From assembly GCA_014843695.1 (NCBI GenBank), contig CM026390.1, positions 11,944,904 through 12,008,903 of the forward strand: DNA of 64,000 nucleotides, read 5' to 3'. The notes beneath the pieces are model-generated. The model was not told the DNA's origin. It did not search any database and was given only the letters and a program-made list of their open reading frames with translations. This document shows, one piece after another, positions 51,101 through 63,417 of the stretch (within the stretch, counting starts at the first letter, position 1; every line of letters begins with the position of its first letter). This stretch comes from Archivesica marissinica (Eukaryota > Mollusca > Bivalvia > Venerida > Vesicomyidae). The position numbers were made by a program, and so were the translations under genes.

Positions 51101-54100
51101 ACTCGACGTATCTATCTCTACATACATTCTCAATCAAGTCCACTACATATATACATATATACACGACGTGTCTATCTCTACATACATTCCCAATCAAGTC
51201 CACTACATATATACTCGACGTGTCTATCTCTACATACATTCTCAATCAAGTCCACTACATATATATATATACTCGACGTGTCTATCTCTACATACATTCT
51301 CAATCATGTCCACTACATATATACATATATACTCGACGTGTCTATCTCTACATACATTCTCAATCATGTTCACTACATATATACTCGACGTGTCTATCTC
51401 TACATACATTCTCAATCATGTCCACTACATATATACATATATACTCGACGTGTCTATCTCTACATACAGTCTCAATAAAGTCCACTACATATATACATAT
51501 ATACACGACGTGTCTATCTCTACATACATTCCCAATCAAGTCCACTACATATATACTCGACGTGTCTATCTCTACATACATTCTCAATCAAGTCCACTAC
51601 ATATATACATATATACACGAGGTGTCTATCTCTACATACATTCCCAATCAAGTCCACTACATATATACTCGACATGTCTATCTCTACATACATTCTCAAT
51701 CAAGTCCACTACATATATACATATATACACGACGTGTCTATCTCTACATACATTCTCAATCAAGTCCACTACATATATACATATATATACGACGTGTCTA
51801 TCTATACATACATTCCCAATCAAGTCCACTACATATATACTCGACATGTCTATCTCTACATACATTCTCAGTCAAGTCCACTACATATATACATATATAC
51901 ACGACGTGTCTATCTATACATACATTCCCAATCAAGTCCACTAAATATATACTCGACATGTCTATCTCTACATACATTCTCAGTCAAGTCCACTACATAT
52001 ATACATATATACTCGACGTATATATCTCTACATACATTCTCAATCATGTCCACTACATATATACTCGACGTGTCTATCTCTACATACATTCTCAATCATG
52101 TCCACTACATATATACTCGACGTGTCTATATCTACATACATTCTTAATCATGTCCACTACACATATATACTCGACGTATCTATCTCTACATACATTCTCA
52201 ATCATGTCCACTACATATATACTCGACGTATCTATCTCTACATACATTCTCAATCATGTCCACTACATATATACTCGACGTATCTATCACTACATACATT
52301 CTCAATCATGTCCACTACATATATACTCGACGTATCTATCTCTACATACATTCTCAATCATGTCCACTACATATATACATATATACACGACGTGTCTATC
52401 TCTACATACATTCCCAATCAAGTCCACTACATATATACTCGACGTGTCTATCTCTACATACATTCCCAATCAAGTCCACTACATATATACATATATACAT
52501 ATATACTCGATGTGTCCATCTCTACATACATTCCCAATCAAGTCCACTACATATATACATATATACTCGACGTGTCTATCTCTACATACATTCTCAATCA
52601 TGTCCACTACATATAAACATATATACTCGACGTGTCTATCTCTACATACATTCTCAATCATGTCCACTACATATATACATATATACTCGACGTGTCTATC
52701 TCTACATACATTCTCAATCAAGTCCACTACATATATACATATATACACGACGTGTCTATCTCTACATATATTCTCAATCATGTCCACTACATATATACTC
52801 GACGTGTCTATATGTACATACATTCTCAATCATGTCCACTACATATATACTCGACGTGTCTATCTCTACATACATTCCCAATCATGTCCACTACATATAT
52901 ACTCGACGTATCTATCTCTACATACATTCTCAATCAAGTCCACTACATATATACTCGACGTGTCTATCTCTACATACATTCTCAATCATGTCCACTACAT
53001 ATATACTCGACGTGTCTATCTCTACATACATTCTCAATCATGTCCACTACATATATACATATATACTCGACGTGTCTATCTCTACATACAGTCTCAATAA
53101 AGTCCACTACATATATTTTACACGACGTGTCTATCTCTACATACATTCCCAATCAAGTCCACTACATATATACTCGACGTGTCTATCTCTACATACATTC
53201 CCAATCAAGTCCACTACATATATACTCGACGTGTCTATCTCTACATACATTCTCAATCAAGTCCACTACATATATACATATATACACGACGTGTCTATCT
53301 CTACATCCATTCTCAATCAAGTCCACTACATATATACATATATACTCGACGTGTCTATCTCTACATACATTCTCAATCATGTCCACTACATATATACATA
53401 TATACCCGACGTGTCTATCTCTACATACATTCTCAATAAAGTCCACTACATATATACATATATACACGACGTGTCTATCTCTACATACATTCCCAATCAA
53501 GTCCACTACATATATACTCGACGAGTCTATCTCTACATACATTCTCAATCAAGTCCACTACATATATACATATATACACGACGTGTCTATCTCTACATAC
53601 ATTCCCAATCAAGTCCACTACATATATACTCGACATGTCTATCTCTATATACATTCTCAATCAAGTCCACTACATATATACATATATTCACGACGTGTCT
53701 ATCTCTACATACATTCTCAATCAAGTCCACTACATATATACATATATACACGACGTGTCTATCTCTACATACATTCTCAATCATGTCCACTACATATATA
53801 CATATATACTCGACGTATCTATCTCTACATGCATTCTCAATCATGTCCACTACATATATACTCGATGTATCTATCTCTACATACATTCTCAATCATGTCC
53901 ACTACATATATACTCGACGTGTCTATCTCTACATACATTCTCAATCATGTCCACTACATATATACTCGACGTGTCTATCTCTACATACATTCTCAATAAA
54001 GTCCACTACATATATACATATATACACGACGTGTCTATCTCTACATACATTCCCAATCAAGTCCACTACATATATACTCGACGTGTCTATCTCTACATAC

Positions 54101-57100
54101 ATTCTCAATCAAGTCCACTACATATATACACGACGTGTCTATCTCTACATACATTCCCAATCAAGTCCACTACATATATACTCGATATGTCTATCTCTAT
54201 ATACATTCTCAATCAAGTCCACTACATATATACATATATACACGACGTGTCTATCTCTACATACATTCTCAATCATGTCCACTACATATATACATATATA
54301 CTCGACGTGTCTATCTCTACATACATTCTCAATCATGTCCACTACATACATATATACTCGACGTGTCTATCTCTACATACATTCTCAATCAAGTCCACTA
54401 CATATATACATATATACTCGACGTATCTATCTCTACATACATTCTCAATCATGTTCACTACATATATACTCGACGTGTCTATCTCTACATACATTCTATA
54501 TCATGTCCACTACATATATACATATATACTCGACGTGTCTATCTCTACATACAGTCTCAATAAAGTCCACTACATATATACATATATACTCGACGTATCT
54601 ATCTCTACATACATTCTCAATCATGTCCACTACATATATACTCGACGTATCTATCTCTACATACATTCTCAATCATGTCCACTACATATATATTTCTCGA
54701 CGTGTCTATCTCTACATACATTCTCAATCATGTCCACTACATATATACTCGACGTGTCTATCTCTACATACATTCTCAATCATGTCCACTACATATATAC
54801 TCGCGTTCTATCTCTACATACATTCTCAATCAAGTCCACTACATATATACTCGACTGTCTATCTCTACATACATTCTCAATCATGTTCACTACATATATA
54901 CTCGACGTGTCTATCTCTACATACATTCTCAATCATGTCCACTACATATATACATATATACTCGACGTGTCTATCTCTACATACAGTCTCAATAAAGTCC
55001 ACTACATATATACATATATACACGACGTGTCTATCTCTACATACATTCCCAATCAAGTCCACTACATATATACTCGACGTGTCTATCTCTACATACATTC
55101 TCAATCAAGTCCACTACATATATACATATATACACGACGTGTCTATCTCTACATACATTCTCAATCAAGTCCACTACATATATACATTACTCGACGTGTC
55201 TATCTCTACATACATTCTCAATCATGTCCACTACATATATACATATATACCCGACGTGTCTATCTCTACATACAGTCTCAATAAAGTCCACTACATATAT
55301 ACATATATACACGACGTGTCTATCTCTACATACATTCCCAATCAAGTCCACTACATATATACTCGACGTGTCTATCTCTACATACATTCTCAATCAAGTC
55401 CACTACATATATACATATATACACGACGTGTCTATCTCTACATACATTCCCAATCAAGTCCACTACATATATACTCGACATGTCTATCTCTACATACATT
55501 CTCAATCAAGTCCACTACATATATACATATATACACGACGTGTCTATCTCTACATACATTCTCAATCAAGTCCACTACATATATACATATATACACGACG
55601 TGTCTATCTCTACATACATTCTCAATCATGTCCACTACATATATACATATATACTCGACGTATCTATCTCTACATCATTCTCAATCATGTCCACTACATA
55701 TATATCGAGTATCTATCTCTACATACATTCTCAATCATGTTCTCTACATATATACTCAACGTGTCTATCTCTACATACATTTGCAATCATGTCCACTACA
55801 TATATACATATATACTCGACGTATCTATCTCTACATACATTCTCAATCATGTCCACTACATATATACATATATACTCGACGTGTCTATCTCTACATACAG
55901 TCTCAATAAAGTCCACTACATATATACATATATACTCGACGTATCTATCTCTACATACATTCTCAATCATGTCCACTACATATATACATATATACTCGAC
56001 GTGTCTATCTCTACATACAGTCTCAATAAGGTCCACTACATATATACATATATACTCGACGTATCTATCTCTACATACATTCTCAATCATGTCCACTACA
56101 TATATACTCGACGTGTCTATCTCTACATACATTCCCAATCAAGTCCACTACATATATACTCGACGTGTCTATCTCTAGAATACATTCTCAATCATATCCA
56201 CTACATATATACTCGACGTATCTATCTCTACATACATTCCCAATCATGTCCACTACATATATACTCGACGTGTCTATCTCTACATACATTTTCAATCATG
56301 TCCACTACATATATACATATATACTCGACGTATCTATCTCTACATACATTCTCCATCATGTCCACTACATATATACTCGACGTGTCTATCTCTACATACA
56401 TTCTCAATCATGTCCACTACATATATACATATATACTCGATGTATCTATCTCTACATACATTCTCAATCATGTCCACTACATATATACTCGACTTATCTA
56501 TCTCTACATACATTCTCAATCATGTCCACTACATATATACTCGACGTGTCTATCTCTACATACATTCTCAATCATGTCCACTACATATATACATATATAC
56601 CCGACGTGTCTATCTCTACAGTCTCAATAAAGTCCACTTCATATATACATATATACACGACGTGTCTATCTCTACATACATTCCCAATCAAGTCCACTAC
56701 ATATATACTCGACATGTCTATCTCTACATACATTCTCAATCAAGTCCACTACATATATACATATATACTCGACGTGTCTATCTCTACATACATTCCCAAT
56801 CATGTCCACTACATATATACTCGACGTGTCTATCTCTACATACATTCTCAATCAAGTCCACTACATATATACATATATACTCGACGTATCTATCTCTACA
56901 TACATTCTCAATCATGTTCACTACATATATACTCGACGTGTCTATCTCTACATACATTTTTAATCATGTCCACTACATATATACATATATACTCGACGTA
57001 TCTATCTCTACACACATTCTCAATCATGTCCACTACATATATACATATATACTCGACGTGTCTATCTCTACATACAGTCTCAATAAAGTCCACTACATAT

Positions 57101-57139
57101 ATACATATATACTCGACGTATCTATCTCTACATACATAC
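42141..57139 (+). repeat. Satellite 6: 60/50-bp tandem array
   Basis: About 270 units built from actcgacgtgtctatctcta, catacattctcaatcaagtc and cactacatatat. The 60-bp type has an additional acatatatac spacer that the 50-bp type lacks. Diagnostic variants are acacgacg, attcccaatc, catgtcc against aagtcc, and cagtctcaataaagtcc. Blocks of about 4 kb repeat at an offset near 6.13 kb. The unit has no stop in any plus frame except the taaag variant, which explains open frames of more than 1000 codons. Zones such as 50700-51000 and 55660-55720 show clustered short deletions. Confidence 0.97.
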
Positions 57140-57368
57140 AGTGGAAGTCGTGATAGCGCAGTGGATGCGCGTTCGCTTCAGGTGCGAAAGGTCCGGAGTT
57201 CGAGCCCCGCTGGAGCCGTTACAATTGTGTCCTTAGGCAAGGCATTTAAATTCCACGTTGCCTCTTCTCTCCCTCGTGGCGATGGATTCCATCAGGAATG
57301 AGGTCTCGAGAGCGATTTATATAAGTTGAAAGAACTTGTTTCGCAATCGAGCTAAAATAAATTTGTAT
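57140..57368 (+). mobile_element. SINE-A copy inside satellite 6
   Basis: A nearly complete SINE-A (box A tagcgcagtggatgcgcg, box B gagttcgagccccgc) with its tail cut after aaataaatttgta. Satellite 6 units lie in plus orientation to its left and minus orientation to its right, so it sits at an inversion junction. Confidence 0.9.
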
Positions 57369-57727
57369 TTATGAGAATGTATGTAGAGATAGACACGTCG
57401 AGTATATATGTAGTGGATATGATTGAGAATGTATTCTAGAGATAGACACGTCGAGTATATATGTAGTGGACATGATTGGGAATGTATGTAGAGATAGATA
57501 CGTCGAGTATATATGTAGTGGATATGATTGAGAATGTATTCTAGAGATAGACACGTCGAGTATATATGTAGTGGACATGATTGAGAATGTATGTAGAGAT
57601 AGACACGTCGAGTATATATGTAGTGGACATGATTGAGAATGTATGTAGAGATAGATACGTCGAGTATATATGTATTTATACATATATACTCGACGTGTCT
57701 ATCTCTACATACATTCCCAATCATATC
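57369..57727 (-). repeat. Inverted satellite 6 units with a head-to-head palindrome
   Basis: About six units on the minus strand (gagaatgtatgtagagatag, acacgtcgagtatatatg) run to 57671. One plus-strand unit follows at 57675-57727. The junction near 57670 is a palindrome with arms of about 45 bp. Two units carry a gtattctagagatag variant also seen in plus orientation near 56175. Confidence 0.9.
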
Positions 57728-58120
57728 TCACGACATATGTCTCTACATATGTACAAACTAAGATCAATCCTACCTCTCATAAAAAATATTTTTATTACAT
57801 TTTATCGTCCATATTTGCCTATAAGACGAGGATTATACCACAAGGTATATCACACCTCAAAGTCTTATAAGTGAGTCTTTTTTGTTACAAATGTGTTAAA
57901 TGGTATCCATAATTACATTGTAGAAATGAAAAAACACTCTTATGCTAAAATACTTGCACTGACCAAACATGCAATTTATGCATGATCTGGCGTCATCAAC
58001 CTGTCAACAATAACAGGAGTGCATGCCAAAACCCACATATGTCAGTACCAAAGTAGGGGGTCGTCTTATAGGCGAGTATGGATGGTAGGTCCCTATATAA
58101 CGCAGATATATGACAAACGG
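57728..58120. other. Spacer without genes
   Basis: No exon is seen. A short near-inverse pair involving ataagacgaggattatacc and cgtcttataggcgagtatgg occurs at 57821 and 58052 and may mark a small element. Confidence 0.4.
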
Positions 58121-58316
58121 CAAATGAGTGGTTAAGGTCGCTGACTTGTGTCTCATTTATATGAAAAAGTTGGCAGTTTCTGACGGAGGTTGGTGCACCA
58201 AGTACTGGTTAACCGCTGGAGCCTGTCCAGGAAAGGTGTTGTTAGGTAAACTGCCCGTCGCTCAAATGGGAAACCGGTAGTGACGTTAAATAAACTTAAA
58301 TAAAAAAAACCCAAAA
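58121..58316 (+). mobile_element. SINE-E copy with internal deletion
   Basis: It starts in the box A region (gagtggttaaggtcgctgac) and jumps directly to gtgtctcatttatatg, so the box B region present at 28770-29056 is missing. It continues to gttaggtaaactgcccgtcg and ends in an A-rich tail. Confidence 0.7.
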
Positions 58317-58478
58317 AACCAACAAATGATAATTCTGTTAACATGTAGCAAGTCTGGTACGACCCCCCCCCCCTGTATATGATATACCCAGGAACAACTG
58401 ATGCCTGTCATGTGGAGTACACTTTTCATACATGATGGAACATCCATCACACAGATTCCCAGTGGTCAAACTCCCTTT

Positions 58479-58708
58479 GTGGAAGTCGTGCTAGCGTAGT
58501 GGTAACACATTCGCTTCAGGTGCGAAATGATGGAGTTCGTGTCACGCTGGAGTCGTTACGTTTCGGCTGGGCATTTAAATTCCACATTGCCTCTTCTCTC
58601 TCCCTCGTGGCGATGGATTCCACCATATATGAGAACTCGAGAGTGATTAATGTAAGTTGTAAGAACTTTATTCGCAACCGAGCTAAACTAATTTTTTATC
58701 ACCTAAAC
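58479..58708 (+). mobile_element. SINE-A copy, diverged
   Basis: gtggaagtcgtgctagcgta head, a degraded box B (ggagttcgtgtcacgc), the lysine-like body ttaaattccacattgcc, and the tail ending agctaaactaatttttta. It has several short deletions relative to the other copies. Confidence 0.85.
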
Positions 58709-59237
58709 TCGCTTTCAATAGAGCGGTACCGTAAGCATGCCAATACTGCTATGTTATTAATGTAATATTATGTTATTGCAACTTTTCCCATAATGATGAA
58801 TTCCAACAATTTACAAATCACAATAACATTACTGTCACATTAATAACATACATACATCCTGATAATACCCATATACATATACCTGACATTTTCAAAGTGC
58901 AAATGGATTGGGCTACAAGTTTTGAAAACATTAGCAACAGTCCTTTCCAAAAGGTCAAATTTGCTATCAATTTGTTCCGATGTATGTAGTATTAATATAA
59001 GTAAGTCTTTCAAGAAAAGAATTGTTTTGATTGGATAAGAAAATGACGGGATACGCTTAAGAGAATACTAAAAATGAACAAGAAGAATTGAGAGAAACAA
59101 AAATTAATAGCTTCCCTTAATAAGCTGTTTGGCTGCCTCTCCCCGAAACCCCAAACCTCGGAATAATATCGAGCAAGTTATGCAATGTTATTCAAAGTTG
59201 TTGCCACCAATCACCGGTGCTGGAGCGTAGTTACTGG
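58709..59237. other. Spacer and probable 3' UTR region
   Basis: No recognised repeat. The part next to 59238 would be 3' UTR of the minus-strand gene. I see no clear AATAAA signal close to the stop. Confidence 0.4.
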
Positions 59238-59544
59238 TCACAGTGTTGTCAATGGGGTATATACATCCATGTCCTGGTAGCCTATTATTGACAAGAGTTG
59301 GTGGAAGTATTTCCAAGATCTGAACGTTCCACACTCAGTGTCACATGTTGTGAGCCCGCTCAAATTTGAATCCAGTACAACTGTGAGAGCATCAGACATG
59401 CATGTGCCTGCCAGAATATCATGCATAAGGGTCTTTAGATGGTCATCTTGCGCCCAGTTAATTCCACTGCCAAGTATGAGCCCCTGAAGAGTGTTATTCA
59501 CGATCAGATTGAGCCACAGCTTGGACTGTAACTGTTCATGTATG
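59238..59544 (-). CDS. Unidentified minus-strand gene, last exon
   Basis: The exon starts after a good acceptor (ctgtgtttttcag) and runs open for about 101 codons to a TGA at 59240-59238. Spliced to 59629-59657 it gives MEYDEQGTYSIHEQLQSKLW and then a mixed sequence including NNTLQGLILGSGINWAQDD, VVLDSNLSGLTTCDTEC and FHQLLSIIGYQDMDVYTP. It has moderate hydrophobicity and no signal peptide. I do not recognise a family. It could be a complete small protein of about 111 residues or the end of a longer one. Support comes from the splice sites and a frame that stays open over the junction. Confidence 0.5.
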
Positions 59545-59628
59545 CTGAAAAACACAGAATTTAAACATATACTGCATGTCCAATGCCGTGAATGCATGCA
59601 CAACTGTGATAACCACTGGAATACTGAC

Positions 59629-59657
59629 CTATATGTCCCTTGTTCATCATACTCCAT
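59629..59657 (-). CDS. Unidentified minus-strand gene, penultimate exon
   Basis: ATG at 59657-59655 encodes MEYDEQGTY plus two bases and ends at a donor (atatag/gtcagt). An 84-bp intron separates it from 59544. Whether this ATG is the true start is uncertain. A candidate upstream exon at 59850-59880 (ATG, MEADTRRPRV, then gtaaag or gtgagt donors) would join in frame only through a weak aag acceptor at about 59660. Confidence 0.4.
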
Positions 59658-60049
59658 GTCTTTATCTTAATAAATGATTTATATATAGTCTTTTTTGCGA
59701 TGTAATTCCGCTTTAAATGTATTACATTGTATTACAAATCGTACAGGAATATGGTCGTTCGTTACTATGAACGTTTGCGTGCATTTTGAGGATGTTTGCT
59801 GATTTAAAGGATTTATCGCACGTATGATATGCACGCTTCCGTTCTTTACTCACTCTCGGTCTCCTCGTGTCGGCTTCCATTGTTCAACAAAACTGAAATA
59901 TGACAATAAGATCATTTTATTATTAGTATATCTCAATTTCAGGAATTGGCTGTAATAAATGATGTTAATGACAATGCAATACACAAACGTACAAACTTAT
60001 GATGCGCCGTTTTGCTATTTATTCCGTATTTATGGATATCCATAATTAG
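59658..60049. other. Upstream region of the 59-kb gene
   Basis: It holds a transposon-end motif, cgatgtaattccgctttaaa (59698-59717), of the same family as 23007-23475 and 60050-60657, and a candidate first exon at 59850-59880. No other feature is recognised. Confidence 0.45.
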
Positions 60050-60657
60050 TTTAAAGCAGTATTACATCGTAATAAAGGATGCTTTGGGTAAAATATAAAT
60101 ACTAATATGTGTGTGTTTACAGCGATCGAAATAATCGCTCAGAAACGATAAAATTCCAATAAATTTAAACCGTCGTATACGCGAATTTGTTTATCAACAC
60201 ACGAAATGTAACCACACACAGCGCGCATGCGTGAAACAACAGAGGATGTAGAAAACAACGTATATGTTTTGAACATGAAAGACTATCTATCGATCTTCCT
60301 CTAATGTCGAACCCCTCGGGGTGATGTAGAAATGTCCCTAAAAGACTTAGCTAACAGAGGTATGAATCATTATATCAAGTAATTTAATTAAAAAAGACAA
60401 CGTGGGATAAATGGGGACGATGCATTCCGAATGTAAACAAGTGCGGACGATGCGTTCTGGTTGTAAACAAGTGCGTAACCGATCGACTCGGAAAGTCCTA
60501 CTTTCGGTTTTGAGTTTGTTTTATCGCAAATAAACACTGTTTACCAAATGAACATAAGCATACAAAGTATAATGTTAGAATGTTTAGCAGCATTGCATTG
60601 CATTGCATTGAATTTTTCAAATATCTTTTATTTCATACGATGTAATGCTGCTTTAAA
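60050..60657. mobile_element. TTTAAAGC-ended MITE
   Basis: The inverted ends tttaaagcagtattacatcg (60050-60069) and cgatgtaatgctgctttaaa (60638-60657) match at 19 of 20 positions. The interior includes two copies of gtaaacaagtgcg near 60431-60475 and short gcattgcattg repeats. A diverged stretch at about 60310-60345 recalls SINE-C. It is non-coding. The right end touches the 3' end of the LINE. Confidence 0.65.
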
Positions 60658-60910
60658 CACAGTTCAGTTCATTCAATATATATACAGTATACAAATACAC
60701 AGGATAACTGAAATGGATTGGAAAACAAGCTGAGAGCTTAATATGTAAATTCCTTTCCATGAGGATGTTACAATTTAAAGTTGTTAGCATTGAGAGCGGT
60801 TAGTGAGACATGACGGGCATTGCCTTACGTTCTATATAGCCCCGAGTGGTCCTGGGTGATTGCATGCGTACTTGTGATTAGTGGGGCAATTTGTAACATG
60901 TATGTTGTCA

Positions 60911-63400
60911 TCATGTGTGCACTAATTGGTGGTGAACTGAATCTGAAAAGTAGTAAATGGGATGAAATGAAATAGGTTGCTGTGACACGCCGGAAAGGAA
61001 GGGTGGACCTGGAATACCCACCTGGTAGTCGAAGCATGCATCAAACCTCTTTGTAGCTGCAACGTAAGTATGTACAGTTAGAAAGATGGATTAGTTGTTT
61101 TTGAATGGTAAGCGATCGTTGCCATACAGAAGATTGTTTGTTGTCAGTGCGCAAGAGATATTGGACAGAAGTAGGCGACGAGCATCGTTGTATCGTGGAC
61201 ACTGCATGGGGTAGTACATTGTTGTATCGTGGGCACTGCATGATGTAGTACATTGTTGTATCGTGGACACTGCATGAGGTAGTACATTGTTGTATCGTGG
61301 ACACTGCATGATGTAGTACATTGTTGTATCGTGGACACTGCGTGAGGTAGTACATTGTTGTATCGTGGACACTGCATGGGGTAGTACATTGTTGTATCGT
61401 GGACACTGCATGAGGTAGTACATTGTTGTATCGTGGACACTGCATGGGGTAGTACATTGTTGTATCGTGGACACTGCATGGGGTAGTACATTGTTGTATC
61501 GTGGACACTGCATGAGGTAGTACATCGTTGTTTCCATTGCTCCACGGGCACAGTTTGGTGATTCAACACTGTTTTGGCGATGGAGGTCGAAATTCAAAGA
61601 ACTACATCCTAGTCGGAGATGGGTATGGACAATCTGAAACCTCCTGGTGTCCACGTCATATAGAGGAGAATATTTCTTGGGCTTGCTGAGTTTGGATACA
61701 TTTATGGAGTTACGGGTGTCATGAGGGAGAGAGTTCCAATCGCGTATGGTTGCTGGAAGAAATGAATTAGCATACGCTTGCGTTTTAGTGTGTATTAAAG
61801 AGACGTCATGAACGGAACGTAGGGAGTAGGTTTGAATGGGCTGTGGTGGTATGATGTCAGAAAGATATGCGGGAGTTAGATTGTTCCTCATTTTAAAGAA
61901 CATAATACATCTATGGTCTTTACGTCTCGATGCAAGGGTTTCCCAGTTGAGATCGTTCCGGGGACGATTGAGGTTACAAAGCTTAATAGCACCACTGACT
62001 ATGCGGGCTGCTTCGTTTTGCACTGCCTCGATGTCGGTGCTTAATGTGTTGGAACAGTTGTCCCAGTCAACGTCAGCATATTCTAGGAGAGGTCTACTAA
62101 AAGAGACGTACATACGCTGGAGACTCGGGCGAGAGAGAATGTATGTGAGGGATGGTAGGATTCCAATTCGTTGCCATGCCTTGTATTAACGATGAGGTTA
62201 TGTGGGATGACCATGTTCCGTCATCAGAGAAAGTAAGGCCGAGGTGCTTGTGACTTTTCACTTGTTTTATGTGATTTTGATCCATAGATAGGATTGGGTG
62301 AGTAAGTTTGCGACGCTTTCTAGAGAACAGAACTGACTCTGTTTTGTTTGGATTGAATGTAACTAACCATGATTCGGACCAGGAGTGTATACGTGCCATA
62401 TCTCTATTTAGGAGTGTTGCTGAGGATACTGGATCGTCGACTATGGCATAAAGGCTTGTGTCGTCAGAAGACAAACGTATTTTGGCTTCAACATCTGCGA
62501 CTATGTCATTTATATAGATTAGGAACAGTAGAGGGCCTAGAATGGATCCTTGCGGGACGCCGGCGTTTACAGGCGACCAAGAAGATGTGGTATTTGCGAA
62601 TACGACTCTCTGTTTCCTATTTATTAGAAAGATATGACTCGAACCAAGAAAGAAGAGAACCAGATATGCCAATGGAACCAAGCTAATGGAGGATACCTCT
62701 GTGCCACACTCTGTCAAAGGCTTTAGAAATGTCACAGAAGACAGCTTGAACTTCTTTGCCTTCGTCTAGAGCTTTGCAGACATCGTTGTACACATATGTC
62801 AGCTGATTGACGCTCGAATCGCCTTTTATGAATCCAGAATGGAATGAAGTGAGAAGGTTGTTAGATGTAACATACTTGAAGAGTTGTTTGTGGATACATC
62901 GCTCCATTAGTTTCCCTAGACAATTAAGTAGTGATATAGGCCTATAGTTGGACGGTGTGGAGGGATCAGACTTCTTAAAGATGGGAGTTAGAATATAAGT
63001 TAAAATAGTGTGCTAAGGGACCAACGAGTTCCCCTGAGCCCTCCTTGATTATACGTGGGCTGACTTTGTCTGGACCACTAGCCTTGGCTGGGTCTACTAA
63101 CGATATAGCATCTTTCACGACCGTAGTAGAAATGAATATTTCGGATAGAGAACTTGTTGGGTGATTGTGTATGGTTGGGATAGGATGGTAGACATCATCA
63201 AGAATTGACTGGGAAGAAAAGAAGGAATTGAGTAATTCTAGTCGTTCGATGCCTCGGTGCCATTATGAAAGAGGGTAGAAATCAGGAGGATTGTGATTCT
63301 TTGTTGTTGAGCTTGTTTGCGAGTTTAAGCCATGTTTTTGTAGGGGTATGTTCAGTATTGATCTGCCTGGTGATTGCTGATTGATGTTCTGCTTTGAAAA
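60911..63400 (-). pseudogene. LINE reverse-transcriptase ORF, frameshifted
   Basis: In minus-strand order the translation gives AKASGPDKVSPRIIKEGS, then after a frame change and apparent deletion TPIFKKSDPSTPSNYRPISL, CDISKAFDRVWHRGIL, GVPQGSILGPLLFLIYINDI, LSSDDTSLYA, NPNKTESVLFSRK and HKHLGLTF. The C-terminal region follows: RPLLEYADVDWDN, EAARIVSGA, SFLPATIRDWNSLP and RLGCSSLNFDLHRQNSVESP. The order is that of jockey/CR1-type reverse transcriptases. The catalytic YADD-type motif reads SSDD, which should abolish activity. At least three frame changes and a TAA at 61091 are present. The C-terminal LTVHTYVAATKRF follows that stop in the same frame and an in-frame TGA lies at 60911. The C-terminal Cys motif is degraded (CARG). 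Confidence 0.8.
61183..61523 (-). repeat. 34-bp minisatellite inside the LINE ORF
   Basis: Ten units of tacattgttgtatcgtgg plus acactgcatgaggtag. Variants are gggtag, atgtag and ctgcgtg. The unit corresponds to the METTMYYLMQCPRYN part of the LINE C-terminus. Because 34 is not a multiple of 3 and no frame has a stop, the frame rotates and the ORF stays open, giving a 34-residue peptide period (CPRYNNVLPHAV, STIQQCTTPCS, VHDTTMYYLMQ). Confidence 0.9.
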
Positions 63401-63417
63401 TAATATATTTATGTATA

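Larger units (their letters stand above)
60658..63407 (-). mobile_element. Jockey/CR1-type LINE, 5'-truncated, dead
   Basis: A minus-strand non-LTR retrotransposon. Its 3' end carries a short gaatgaactgaactg tail next to 60658. The body contains the reverse-transcriptase ORF (see the pseudogene entry). There is no endonuclease domain upstream; the sequence is lost at about 63407, where a SINE-A with a 10-bp duplication lies. A 34-bp tandem array has grown inside the ORF. Confidence 0.8.

Noticed and set aside
41037..56630. Very long open frames (up to 1436 codons) across 41-57 kb
   Set aside because: They come from a tandem unit that lacks stop codons, run in all three plus frames at once, and some read through the N gap. 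There is no codon bias or domain, so they are not proteins.
56165..57301. 378-codon ORF running from satellite 6 into SINE-A
   Set aside because: It joins satellite and SINE sequence by chance.
62369..62686. 105-codon plus-strand ORF
   Set aside because: It is the antisense shadow of the LINE reverse-transcriptase core.
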